In this document: positions 44,003 to 52,805 of the stretch, piece by piece
Layout: each line of letters begins with the position of its first letter
Position numbering within the stretch: position 1 is the first letter of the stretch
Origin: Flavobacterium faecale
Lineage (GTDB): Bacteria > Bacteroidota > Bacteroidia > Flavobacteriales > Flavobacteriaceae
DNA: 64,000 nt
Assembly: GCF_003076455.1 (NCBI RefSeq)
Contig: NZ_CP020918.1
Coordinates: 1,984,001 to 2,048,000, forward strand
Direction of reading: 5' to 3'
The notes under the pieces: generated by a model
Database searches by the model: none
What the model was told of the DNA's origin: nothing
What the model saw: the letters and a program-made list of their open reading frames with translations, nothing else
Translations under genes and position numbers: made by a program

Positions 44003-45637
44003 ATGATTACAATAAACGATATTTCAGTAAACTTTGGCGGAACAACGCTCTTCAGCGATGTTTCTTTTGCCATTAATGAAAATGATAAAATTGCCCTAAT
44101 GGGTAAAAATGGTGCTGGAAAATCGACACTATTGAAAATTATTGCAGGACAAAGCAAACCGTCTACCGGAAGTGTTTCTACCCCAAAAGAAGCTGTAGTG
44201 GCCTATTTACCACAGCATTTGTTAACTACAGATGGTGCAACGGTAATGGAAGAAGCTTCTAAAGCGTTTGGTGAAATTCTAGGTATGAAAGCTGAGATTG
44301 ACGAAATTAATGAGCAATTGACCATTCGTACTGATTATGAAAGCGATGGCTACATGAAATTGATCGAAAGAGTTTCTGACTTAAGCGAAAAATTTTATGC
44401 AATTGAAGAAGTAAACTATGAAGCAGAAGTTGAGAAAATATTAACTGGTTTAGGTTTCGAAAGAGAAGATTTTAAACGTCAAACTTCTGAGTTTTCAGGA
44501 GGATGGAGAATGCGTATCGAGTTAGCCAAAATTCTTTTGCAAAAACCAGATTTGATCTTGCTAGATGAGCCAACCAACCACATGGATATCGAAAGTATTC
44601 AATGGTTGGAAGAGTTTTTGATTAGCGAAGCTAAGGCTGTAGTGGTGATTTCGCACGATAGAGCTTTTGTTGATAATATCACCAATCGTACGATTGAGGT
44701 TACTATGGGACGTATTTATGATTACAAAGCAAAGTACTCTCATTATCTTGAATTACGAAAAGACAGACGTGTGCACCAACAAAAAGCATACGATGAGCAA
44801 CAAAGAATGATTGCTGATAATAGAACATTTATTGACCGTTTTAAAGGAACATTCTCAAAAACTGATGCCGTACAATCACGCGTAAAAATGCTAGAGAAAT
44901 TGGTTATTGTTCAAGTTGATGAGGTGGATAATTCGGCATTAAAGTTGAAGTTTCCACCAGCAGCACGTTCAGGACAGTACCCTGTAATTGTGAAAGAGTT
45001 GGACAAGGCATACGGAGAGCATGTAGTTTTTAAAAATGCCAATATTGTAATCGAAAGAGGAGAAAAGGTAGCCTTTGTTGGTAAAAATGGTGAAGGAAAA
45101 TCGACTATGATCAAAGCAATTATGAAAGAATTGCAAATTGATAGCGGTGTGCTAGAAATTGGTCACAATGCTCAAATTGGATATTTTGCCCAAAATCAAG
45201 CGTCCTTATTAAATGAAAATGCTACCATTTTTGAAACGATAGATGATATCGCTGTTGGAGATGTGCGTACACAGATTAAGAATATTCTAGGTGCTTTCAT
45301 GTTCCAAGGAGATGATATTACCAAAAAGGTAAAAGTACTTTCGGGTGGAGAGAAAACTCGTTTGGCAATGATCAAATTATTGCTAGAGCCGGTAAATTTA
45401 TTAATTCTAGATGAGCCTTCGAATCACTTAGACATGAAAACCAAAGACATTATCAAAGATGCACTACGTGACTTTGACGGAACCTTGATTTTGGTTTCGC
45501 ACGATAGAGATTTCTTAGACGGATTGGCTACTAAGGTATTCGAATTTAAAAATAAAAGAGTTATCGAACACTTCGAAGATATTACTGGTTTCTTGGCCAA
45601 CAAGAAAATGGAAAGTATGAGCGAAATCGAAAAATAA
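44003..45637 (+). CDS. ABC-F family ATPase (EttA/YbiT-like)
   Basis: A 544-residue soluble protein with two ABC domains and no membrane part, so it acts on the ribosome rather than as a transporter. Walker A motifs are GKNGAGKSTLL and GKNGEGKSTMI, the signatures FSGGWRMRIELA and LSGGEKTRLAM, and the linker (P-site tRNA interaction motif) lies at about 240-320. It resembles the YbiT/Uup/EttA group that helps stalled or paused ribosomes. Antibiotic resistance ABC-F proteins share this layout, but there is no sign of that here. Confidence 0.93.
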   Translation: MITINDISVNFGGTTLFSDVSFAINENDKIALMGKNGAGKSTLLKIIAGQSKPSTGSVSTPKEAVVAYLPQHLLTTDGATVMEEASKAFGEILGMKAEIDEINEQLTIRTDYESDGYMKLIERVSDLSEKFYAIEEVNYEAEVEKILTGLGFEREDFKRQTSEFSGGWRMRIELAKILLQKPDLILLDEPTNHMDIESIQWLEEFLISEAKAVVVISHDRAFVDNITNRTIEVTMGRIYDYKAKYSHYLELRKDRRVHQQKAYDEQQRMIADNRTFIDRFKGTFSKTDAVQSRVKMLEKLVIVQVDEVDNSALKLKFPPAARSGQYPVIVKELDKAYGEHVVFKNANIVIERGEKVAFVGKNGEGKSTMIKAIMKELQIDSGVLEIGHNAQIGYFAQNQASLLNENATIFETIDDIAVGDVRTQIKNILGAFMFQGDDITKKVKVLSGGEKTRLAMIKLLLEPVNLLILDEPSNHLDMKTKDIIKDALRDFDGTLILVSHDRDFLDGLATKVFEFKNKRVIEHFEDITGFLANKKMESMSEIEK

Positions 45638-45785
45638 ATAGAATGTTTTAGTTAAGATAACATTAGCAATGCTAGTGTAAATTTTAGGTTAATTGAATAT
45701 AAATTAAAGTTGTTCTTAAGTTTGATTTAAGTTCATTTTAAGGCGAAGTTGATTTTTAGTTAATGTGGTTTTGGGGTTCTCAAAA

Positions 45786-45793
45786 TACATTTG
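45786..45793 (+). promoter_or_regulatory. putative -7 element for the Oar-like receptor
   Basis: TACATTTG fits TAnnTTTG 23 bp before the start at 45817, supporting that start over the upstream Met at 45763. Confidence 0.45.
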
Positions 45794-45816
45794 TAAAAAT
45801 TAAACCTCTCAAAAAA

Positions 45817-48800
45817 ATGAAAAAAATCAAACTTTTAGAACTGCTATTTTTTCTTTTCTCAATAGCTGTTGCCAATGCTCAGATGACCACTTCGAGAGTG
45901 GCAGGAAAAGTATTTTTAGGAAATACACCTTTGGCAGATGCCAATGTTGTGTTACTGTTCACGCCAAGAAATTCTACTTTCAAAGGAACTACAGACCGCT
46001 TCGGAAGATATAGTTTTGAAAATATGCCAGTAGGTGGTCCATACAAAATCACGATTACGAGTACAGGTCTTAAAACCTTTGTCAACGCTTCTATTCAATT
46101 GTCACTTGGTGATAATGATATTCCTAATATCACTTTAATCGAAGAAGGGCAACAATTGTCTGAGATTGTGGTTAAAAGTTCAAAAAAAGTAACCAAATCT
46201 GGAGGCGCTTCTTTCAACGAACGTCAGATAAATAATCTACCAACTATAAGCCGAGGTATACAAGATATAACTAAATTGACACCTCAAAGTGCAAACAATT
46301 CTTTTGCAGGAACCAATTTTAGATACAATAACGTTACCATTGACGGATCAATTAATAATGATGCTGTTGGGTTTAGTCCTTCGCTTGGAGGAGCAACAGG
46401 TACATCAGGAATGCCAGGTAGTAGTACGAGATCCAATTCTATTAGTTTGGATGCCATACAAGACATACAAGTTTTTATCGCACCTTATGATGTAAAATTA
46501 GGTAACTTTCTTGGTGGTAGCATCAATGCCGTAACCCGCAGCGGTAGTAATGAGGTAACAGGATCAGTATATTCATTTGCTCGCAATGCCTCAATCACAG
46601 GTCGCAACTATGCAGGAGACAAAGCAAAAATGCCAAGCTCATTTGAAGATTATCAGACAGGATTTAGAGTTGGTTTTCCGATAATCAAAGACAAACTGTT
46701 TTACTTTACAAATGCAGAAGTAGCAGAACGAAAAGATCCCTTGTTTTACAATGCAGGCACTCAAGGTGCATTAATTGATGCCGCAACGGCCAAGACAATT
46801 TCAGATTTTGTTCAATCAAAGTATAACTTCAACCCAGGAAGCAGTGCCGATTATTCTATTTTTTCAAAAAGTAAAAAGTTTTTTAACAAAGTAGATTGGA
46901 AAATTAATAATAAGCACACAATGTCGCTTCGAAACAATGCAGTCATTTCAAGTGCTTCAAATCTAGAACGTGATGCCGCAAATTTTAGATTTTCAAGTAT
47001 TGATTTCATTCAAAAAAGTACCTCTATCAATACTGTATTAGAATTTAAAAGTCGTTTTAATGAGCGTTTGTCAAACAATTTTATAGCAAGTTATTCTACG
47101 GTGAGAGATCAACGTAACCCAACATCGAGCAATGTTCTTTTTCCACAAGTCGAAATTGGTATCAATGGAGGAACTGTATTGCTAGGTAATGATAGAGAAG
47201 CTACAGTTTTTAATATGAAACAAAACACTACCGAAATCACAGATAATTTAACGTATAGAGCAGGAAACCATAATTTTACTTTGGGTACTCATAATGAGTT
47301 TTATGATATTAGCTACGGTTTTGTAAATGCATTAAATGGTAGAATTTCATATAAAACACTTGCCGACTTTTTAAATGCAACTCCAAGTAGGGTGAGAGGA
47401 ACTTTCCCTGTTGATGGGTCTAGTCGCGATGAAATATTCAATAATCCGTATGCAAAATTCAAAGTAAATTTATACAGTGCTTATTTTCAAGACGAAATCA
47501 AAATTGGGTCAAAGTTAAAAGTAACACCAGGTATCCGTGCTGATTATACTGATGTTCCAAATAAACCACTTTTGAGTTCTTTGACTCAAAATGCAGCTGT
47601 TGATCCATTGGCAGGAACAACGTATTCTAATACACCTGTAAATCAAATTAATAGTTCGTTTTTTAAAGCCGTTTTGTTTTCACCTAGAGTAGGTTTTAAT
47701 TATGATGTTAAGGGAGATAATTCTTTGGTGATCCGTGGAGGTTCAGGTGTGTTTACCGGTAGAATTCCGTTTGCGTGGTTAGGTTATGCCTTTTATAATG
47801 ACGGTGTAGGCTACAATAGTTACGATGCCAACAACCTTACTGCAGCACAAGTCGCTACAAATGGTGATCCATTGGCAGCAAATGGATTAGCCAAATACCA
47901 AACACCAAATAGAAAACAAGTAGATTTAATTGATAATAATTTTAAAATGCCACAAGTAGTACGTTCTTCTTTGGCAGTAGATTACCGAATCGCTGGATAT
48001 AAATTTAGTTTAGAAGGTATTTATACCAAGGTGATCCGTGATTTACAATTTCAACAAGTGAATTTGCAAGACAAGGTGAGTTATTATAGTTATGATGTAA
48101 ATAAACAACAACCGATATATTCAGGTGCTAGAATAGATAATAATTTTTCAAATGCTTATTTATTGTCCAATACGAATCAAGGGCACCGCTACAGTTTAAC
48201 AGGTCAAGTATCAAAAAGTTACGATTTCGGGTTCAATTTTATGGCTGCCTACACCTACGGACAGTCCAAGGATATTACCAACGGAATCAGAAATTCGATG
48301 GAAAGTAATTACCAGATGAACCAATCTTTGACTCCAAATAATCCGCAGTTGGCCTATTCAAATTTTGATATTCGTCATAGAATCGTAAGTAATTTAGGCT
48401 ATCAGCTGCAAGTTGGGAAATCAAATACAGTTGCTTGTAACATGTACTTTAATGCTCAGTCTGGAGCACCATTTTCATGGGGATTTGTAAACTCAACTTT
48501 AGCAGGGACAGGACAAGCGGCGGGTCTAGCTTATATTCCTACCGAAGCAGCAGCTATTAACTTTTTTGCCGATAAGAAAAATGGTGCAATCGTTACTGAA
48601 ACAGCGGCATCACAAGCAGCCAATTTTAACAACTTTGTAAGTAATGATTCGTATTTGTCTAGCAGACGAGGTACGTTTACAGAGAGAAATGGCGCTAGAA
48701 CACCTTGGAATATTCAAGCCGATTTGAAAGTACAAGATGATATCAAAGTAAAAATTAACGAAACGACCTATCATACTATTCAAGTTTCATTAAGTATTGT

Positions 48801-49029
48801 GAACTTTAGTAATATGCTGAATCATAATTGGGGTAGAAATTATTTTGTACCTAACACATTCAACAGTACTTCGAGTGTTGGTTTGACCAAAGTAGGATCT
48901 GTAGCGGCAGGAAATGCTAACGCAGGCGATCCATTGTTCAATTTTACAACGCCAACTTCTAAGCCCTATAGCGTTGATCAATTTGCTTCTCGCTTTCAAG
49001 GGCAGCTAGGGTTGCGATATTCTTTTTAA
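45817..49029 (+). CDS. Oar-like TonB-dependent outer-membrane receptor
   Basis: A 1070-residue protein when started at 45817 (MKKIKLLELLFFLFSIAVAN), which gives a clean signal peptide. The open frame extends to 45763. An N-terminal carboxypeptidase-regulatory-like domain (about 30-110) is followed by a plug with GGSINAVTRSGSNEV and SPSLGGATGTS, then a large barrel ending in QLGLRYSF. The plug and the VPYDVKLG-like segment (FIAPYDVKLGNFLGG) match Oar-type receptors of Bacteroidota and myxobacteria. Substrate unknown. A bidirectional terminator follows. Confidence 0.9.
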   Translation: MKKIKLLELLFFLFSIAVANAQMTTSRVAGKVFLGNTPLADANVVLLFTPRNSTFKGTTDRFGRYSFENMPVGGPYKITITSTGLKTFVNASIQLSLGDNDIPNITLIEEGQQLSEIVVKSSKKVTKSGGASFNERQINNLPTISRGIQDITKLTPQSANNSFAGTNFRYNNVTIDGSINNDAVGFSPSLGGATGTSGMPGSSTRSNSISLDAIQDIQVFIAPYDVKLGNFLGGSINAVTRSGSNEVTGSVYSFARNASITGRNYAGDKAKMPSSFEDYQTGFRVGFPIIKDKLFYFTNAEVAERKDPLFYNAGTQGALIDAATAKTISDFVQSKYNFNPGSSADYSIFSKSKKFFNKVDWKINNKHTMSLRNNAVISSASNLERDAANFRFSSIDFIQKSTSINTVLEFKSRFNERLSNNFIASYSTVRDQRNPTSSNVLFPQVEIGINGGTVLLGNDREATVFNMKQNTTEITDNLTYRAGNHNFTLGTHNEFYDISYGFVNALNGRISYKTLADFLNATPSRVRGTFPVDGSSRDEIFNNPYAKFKVNLYSAYFQDEIKIGSKLKVTPGIRADYTDVPNKPLLSSLTQNAAVDPLAGTTYSNTPVNQINSSFFKAVLFSPRVGFNYDVKGDNSLVIRGGSGVFTGRIPFAWLGYAFYNDGVGYNSYDANNLTAAQVATNGDPLAANGLAKYQTPNRKQVDLIDNNFKMPQVVRSSLAVDYRIAGYKFSLEGIYTKVIRDLQFQQVNLQDKVSYYSYDVNKQQPIYSGARIDNNFSNAYLLSNTNQGHRYSLTGQVSKSYDFGFNFMAAYTYGQSKDITNGIRNSMESNYQMNQSLTPNNPQLAYSNFDIRHRIVSNLGYQLQVGKSNTVACNMYFNAQSGAPFSWGFVNSTLAGTGQAAGLAYIPTEAAAINFFADKKNGAIVTETAASQAANFNNFVSNDSYLSSRRGTFTERNGARTPWNIQADLKVQDDIKVKINETTYHTIQVSLSIVNFSNMLNHNWGRNYFVPNTFNSTSSVGLTKVGSVAAGNANAGDPLFNFTTPTSKPYSVDQFASRFQGQLGLRYSF

Positions 49030-49052
49030 TTTTTTTGTTTTTTGTTTGATAG

Positions 49053-49092
49053 AATAGCCCGAAGAGTTCCCACTCTTTAGGCTATTTGTTTT
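49053..49092 (+). terminator. bidirectional terminator
   Basis: AATAGCC and GGCTATT flank AAGAGT/ACTCTT in a stem with A/T runs on both sides. It lies between the receptor gene and the convergent small acetyltransferase gene. Confidence 0.7.
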
Positions 49093-49394
49093 TATAGTCT
49101 AATGCCAGGAGGTAAAAGTTCCTTATACACAGGATTCTTTTTGAAAAAAGTGACGATCTCTGGTAAAATAGGCACAACCTTAAGTTTTCGTTCTACAGCA
49201 ATTGCCAAAATATCTTTCAAGAATTGGTCAATTACGGTTTTGTTGTTATAGTCTTCGGGCTTGTGAATTTTTGTCAAAAATATTTTTCTCTCCTGTAATG
49301 AGTATTCTACGATTAATAGACCTTCTTCGACTGTAGTTTCAAATTGTCTAGCAAAGGCATTGTCTTTTATTTCTAGTGTGCTTAAATTTTCCAT
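49092..49394 (-). CDS. small GNAT (YjdJ/Gcn5-related) acetyltransferase
   Basis: A 100-residue single-domain protein of the short Gcn5-related N-acetyltransferase type (PF14542-like). The pattern EEGLLIVEYSLQERKIFLTK is followed by FLKDILAIAVERKLKVVPIL and FFKKNPVYKELL. The core acetyl-CoA loop is much reduced compared with full GNATs, as is usual in this group, and the substrate is unknown. Its coding part ends next to the bidirectional terminator. Confidence 0.8.
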   Translation of the reverse strand: MENLSTLEIKDNAFARQFETTVEEGLLIVEYSLQERKIFLTKIHKPEDYNNKTVIDQFLKDILAIAVERKLKVVPILPEIVTFFKKNPVYKELLPPGIRL

Positions 49395-49739
49395 TGTAAT
49401 TGTATAAAATCTATTTTAAGAGTGGACGTAACTTCGGTTCATTTTGTAGTTAAGTCTCCGAATGTAAATGCTGCGTTTTGCGTTTTGTATAGAAAAGGTT
49501 TGTTTTTTTAAATCGAAAGTTGATTCTATACAAAGTTAGTCATTTGGTAGTCAGTCTACAATGATTGTATTTTATTTAACAATGTGGTTTTTATTCGAAT
49601 AAGAAGGTTTCTAATTCGAAAAATAAATGTTGTACAGTAGAAAGATAAAGTAATCATAATTCCACTTTAAATAGGTGCAATTACGAGATAAAAAGGTATT
49701 TTTATAATTCGAAAAATAATAGATCTTGTTTCTTTTCTT
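49395..49739. other. intergenic region with AT-rich TTCGAAAA motifs
   Basis: No gene. It holds divergent promoters for the acetyltransferase gene and the hydrolase gene. Two copies of ATTCGAAAAATAA occur (49613 and 49699 regions), a word that recurs in this genome near gene starts. Confidence 0.45.
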
Positions 49740-50396
49740 ATGACAAAAATTCCCGTTTATTTCATGCCAGGATTGGCAGCTAGTACAATGATTTTTGAAC
49801 GCATAGCACTTCCAGAAGTATTTGAAGTCGTTTTATTGGAGTGGGAAATTCCGTTAGAAAAAGAATCTTTGCCTGATTATGCGTTGCGAATAACACAAAA
49901 AATAAAGCATCCAAATCCAGTTTTGATTGGGGTTTCGTTTGGTGGTATCTTGGTGCAGGAAATGGCCTTGCATATTGCAGTCAGAAAAGTAATCATCATT
50001 TCGAGTGTCAAAAGCAATCTTGAATTCCCGACTCGTTTCAAATTTGCTAAAACTACCAAGGCCTATAAACTTATTCCGATGAACCTGATTTTAAGTATCG
50101 AAAACTTAGCTCGCTTTTCATTTGGAGAAAAAATAAACCAACGAATAAAATTATACGAAAAGTTTTTGTCTGTTCGAGACATAGGCTATCTACAATGGGC
50201 AGTAGAACAAGTAATTTTGTGGAACAGAACCAAACCCGCTGACGGAATCATACACATTCACGGTGATGCAGATGATGTTTTTCCAATCAAAAACATCAAA
50301 GACTGCATTCGAATCAAAGGTGCAACACACATCTTAATTTTAAGCAAATATAAATGGCTGAACGAAAATTTGCCTAAGTTGATTATGAAAGATTAA
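49740..50396 (+). CDS. alpha/beta hydrolase
   Basis: A 218-residue cytoplasmic hydrolase. The nucleophile elbow is GVSFGGI (Ser at about 65), the acid is in HGDADDVFP and the His in GATHILIL, giving a complete catalytic triad. The lid region is short. The substrate cannot be told. It is convergent with the FtsZ-domain cassette. Confidence 0.85.
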   Translation: MTKIPVYFMPGLAASTMIFERIALPEVFEVVLLEWEIPLEKESLPDYALRITQKIKHPNPVLIGVSFGGILVQEMALHIAVRKVIIISSVKSNLEFPTRFKFAKTTKAYKLIPMNLILSIENLARFSFGEKINQRIKLYEKFLSVRDIGYLQWAVEQVILWNRTKPADGIIHIHGDADDVFPIKNIKDCIRIKGATHILILSKYKWLNENLPKLIMKD

Positions 50397-50413
50397 AACT
50401 ATAATTGATGTCA

Positions 50414-51130
50414 TTACAATCCATTCGTAACACCCAAGAGGACTCCAATTTTGATCCTTTTTTCTAATGAATCATCTTGCAGTGTACTATGGCAAAGACT
50501 TGCGCCCCTAGTAATTTTACTAAGCGAATATTTTATAATATCATTTACTTCAAAATTTGTGAATGTGTGCATGCCATTGGAGATACACAATATAGCGTTT
50601 CCAAAATTCGTATTGTAACTTTTCAATGAATAAGGAAAATTAAAGATAGGAGTAATGGCATCCATTGCGGTATCGTGATTTGATACAAAATTTGTTCTCA
50701 GTAGGGCAATAGTACAATTTTTGAATAATGTTTTAAAATTTTCAAAATCAAAACTAGTATTGCGATACTGTGCAATAGAATCATCATGGTATAAGATTTC
50801 ATTGAAACCAATATCTGAAAACGTAGCTTCAGTGCTCATTAGAATGAGTGACTCGAATTGACTTTTACTATTTTCTATTTCAGCAAGAAACAATGCTTCA
50901 GGATTTATGAGGTCAAAATGTTCGGGAACAACCAAACATCCTAAATTCAAACTTTCCTGATTATTGAAAATCCGAATTAAAAATACTTTATCCGTAGCAT
51001 GCTCAATAATAAGGTGCGAGTCTATGGCATCAGCAGGGATCAAATTGCTATCGATTAATGTACGTTGCTCCCATTTTTCTTGCACTTTTTTAAAAGCTTC
51101 TAATCTTGTTTGATCCATTCTATTTTGCAT
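50414..51130 (-). CDS. FtsZ C-terminal-subdomain protein 2 (no GTPase domain)
   Basis: A 238-residue protein. Residues about 127-235 resemble the end of FtsZ: a T7-like loop FDFENFKTLF (FtsZ has VDFADVKT), then a segment matching the C-terminal subdomain with TNFEVNDIIKYSLSKITRGA and a final RIKIGVLLGVTNGL, the place of FtsZ RVTVIATG. The GGGTGTG GTP-binding motif is absent, and the N-terminal 120 residues are unrelated and unknown. In the T7-like loop the second Asp needed for GTP hydrolysis in FtsZ is Asn131. It is the last gene of the LRR-FtsZC1-FtsZC2 cassette, 35 bp after FtsZC1. No signal peptide or TM segment. Confidence 0.75.
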   Translation of the reverse strand: MQNRMDQTRLEAFKKVQEKWEQRTLIDSNLIPADAIDSHLIIEHATDKVFLIRIFNNQESLNLGCLVVPEHFDLINPEALFLAEIENSKSQFESLILMSTEATFSDIGFNEILYHDDSIAQYRNTSFDFENFKTLFKNCTIALLRTNFVSNHDTAMDAITPIFNFPYSLKSYNTNFGNAILCISNGMHTFTNFEVNDIIKYSLSKITRGASLCHSTLQDDSLEKRIKIGVLLGVTNGL

Positions 51131-51165
51131 GTTTTTATAATTTAAATTGACTGTTAAGTGCTTTT

Positions 51166-51627
51166 CTATCGAATTTTCAAGTTTGCTGCTGTCATCACTG
51201 TAATTGCAATAGCATCACCGAGATTATCGTCTTCGCTTAGCATCATTACAATATGGGCATCTAATCCCGACTTTTCTTGAATATAGTCGTTGATAACTCC
51301 AACTTCATCAATGCTTATTTTGGTGGAATAGGAAGATATAAATAAAAAAATATTCTTACTGAGATTCACTAAAAGTGGTAAAAGTGCCAATTCAATTGCT
51401 TTTGTAGCTCTATCATTTCCTGAAGCAATGGCGAAACCAATAAAAACAGTTTTTAGAGTTTGCCTGTTGTCATTTGAAGCAAGTTTTTCTTTGTTGTTTG
51501 CGAATCTTGTCTGTACGAGAGATTTGTGCATTTTAAAAAAATCTTCTTCGAAATTACATTCGGGATTGATTTCTAGAGTCATTGTAACGGAAAAATAATT
51601 GCTGGTCTGCTGGTAGTTTTTGTTCAT
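51166..51627 (-). CDS. FtsZ C-terminal-subdomain protein 1 (no GTPase domain)
   Basis: A 153-residue protein. Residues 60-150 follow the C-terminal subdomain of Bacteroidota FtsZ closely: FIGFAIASGNDRATKAIELAL matches the FtsZ GxASGxxRAxxAI helix, ISIDEVGVINDYIQEKSG matches ITIDEIGEINDHIQ, and DDNLGDAIAITVM matches the final LGxAIAVTI strand. The tubulin GTP-binding domain is entirely missing, and the first 58 residues are short and not recognisable. It lies between the LRR gene (111 bp upstream) and FtsZC2. It likely binds FtsZ or a partner rather than forming filaments alone. Inferred role: a regulator or capper of FtsZ. Confidence 0.8.
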   Translation of the reverse strand: MNKNYQQTSNYFSVTMTLEINPECNFEEDFFKMHKSLVQTRFANNKEKLASNDNRQTLKTVFIGFAIASGNDRATKAIELALLPLLVNLSKNIFLFISSYSTKISIDEVGVINDYIQEKSGLDAHIVMMLSEDDNLGDAIAITVMTAANLKIR

Positions 51628-51738
51628 CTTGTTATTTTAAATGACAAAGAACGTTAGGTAGTACGCCAAACTGTGACGGGCTAATTTTTATATTTTTAGA
51701 AGAAGGATTTCTACATTACAATTTTGCTCATTTTGATT

Positions 51739-52731
51739 TTAAATAAAATTCTCTAAAGAATTAGGCCAGTTACTTATTTGGAATTTCAGTTTTTGGTTTA
51801 TTTGCGGATTATCTATTTTAATGCTCTGAATTTTGTCACAAATGATTATCAAATTCGCTAATTTTTTATTTATTTTTATTTTGTTGGTTTGAGTGAGATA
51901 GAGATCACATAGAAGTAAATGCTCATTAAGAACAAGCTTTTGGACAGGAGTTTCGGAGATACGTAATTCTTGTAAACCATCATTCAAGTTTAGTGTTGCT
52001 ATTGAAGTCTCTCTTAATTCTAATGACTTTAGATTTTCGTTGAAATTGATGTGATCTAAATCTTGCATCGAAAAACAAGCGGATTCAATATTTTTGCTTA
52101 GCACAATTGATTGTATCCCATTAGGTAAACATATTTCCTCTAAGTAGAATTGACCCTCATTACCATTGGATCCATCATACAGAAAAAGTCTCTTCGACTG
52201 TTGCTCTTTAAACTTGGAAAGGGCATTACTATCTTCAAAAATATGATTCTTGGTTCTAGATAAATATATTTCGTTTAACTGGTTGTGAAACGTAATCTGA
52301 TTAGTTAGTTTTGGGTTTTGAGATTGTACCTCACAAAGAGTATTGTGCTCTTGTATTAATTTTTCGATCTCATTAAAATCGAGAACATGTAGCCGTGAGC
52401 TTTGAATAATTTTCCATTCAGTGGCTGAGAATTGCTCTTGCTTTGCGGTGCTATTCAAGTCTAATGTCAAAGTATAACTTTTAGGACAATAACCCATTCT
52501 GGCCAGTTCTAAATCGTTTAATTTTTCATCATCTTCAAAGGTGAAATCTTTAATTCCTAGATTTAGTTTTTCTAGATTATTGATTATTTTGGATTTGAAA
52601 AACACACGGATTTCTAATTGATTTGTGTTTATTGATTTATAAAAGAGAACATTACATCCAAAGTAAATTTCTTTATCTGATTGCTGAATCTCATAACTTT
52701 TGTTGTTAGAGAACTTAAAGACGGTTTCCAT
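51739..52731 (-). CDS. leucine-rich-repeat-like protein, first gene of the FtsZ-domain cassette
   Basis: A 330-residue soluble protein without signal peptide. The N-terminal 140 residues have no recognisable domain. From about residue 195 a set of irregular leucine-rich-repeat-like units occurs (LKSLELRETSIATLNLNDG; LQELRISETPVQKLVLNEH), each about 20-22 residues. LRR arrays bind proteins. It is 111 bp upstream of the first FtsZ-domain gene on the same strand and probably shares its transcript. Function unknown. Confidence 0.65.
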   Translation of the reverse strand: METVFKFSNNKSYEIQQSDKEIYFGCNVLFYKSINTNQLEIRVFFKSKIINNLEKLNLGIKDFTFEDDEKLNDLELARMGYCPKSYTLTLDLNSTAKQEQFSATEWKIIQSSRLHVLDFNEIEKLIQEHNTLCEVQSQNPKLTNQITFHNQLNEIYLSRTKNHIFEDSNALSKFKEQQSKRLFLYDGSNGNEGQFYLEEICLPNGIQSIVLSKNIESACFSMQDLDHINFNENLKSLELRETSIATLNLNDGLQELRISETPVQKLVLNEHLLLCDLYLTQTNKIKINKKLANLIIICDKIQSIKIDNPQINQKLKFQISNWPNSLENFI

Positions 52732-52805
52732 ATTTTAATTTTCATCAAAAATAACTGCGGATCATGACAAAGGACGTCGTTCTAAATAAATGATTTTAAT
52801 TCATT

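Noticed and set aside
44003..45637. Antibiotic resistance ABC-F gene
   Set aside because: The sequence looks like a housekeeping YbiT/EttA-like protein, with no resistance-type linker recognised.
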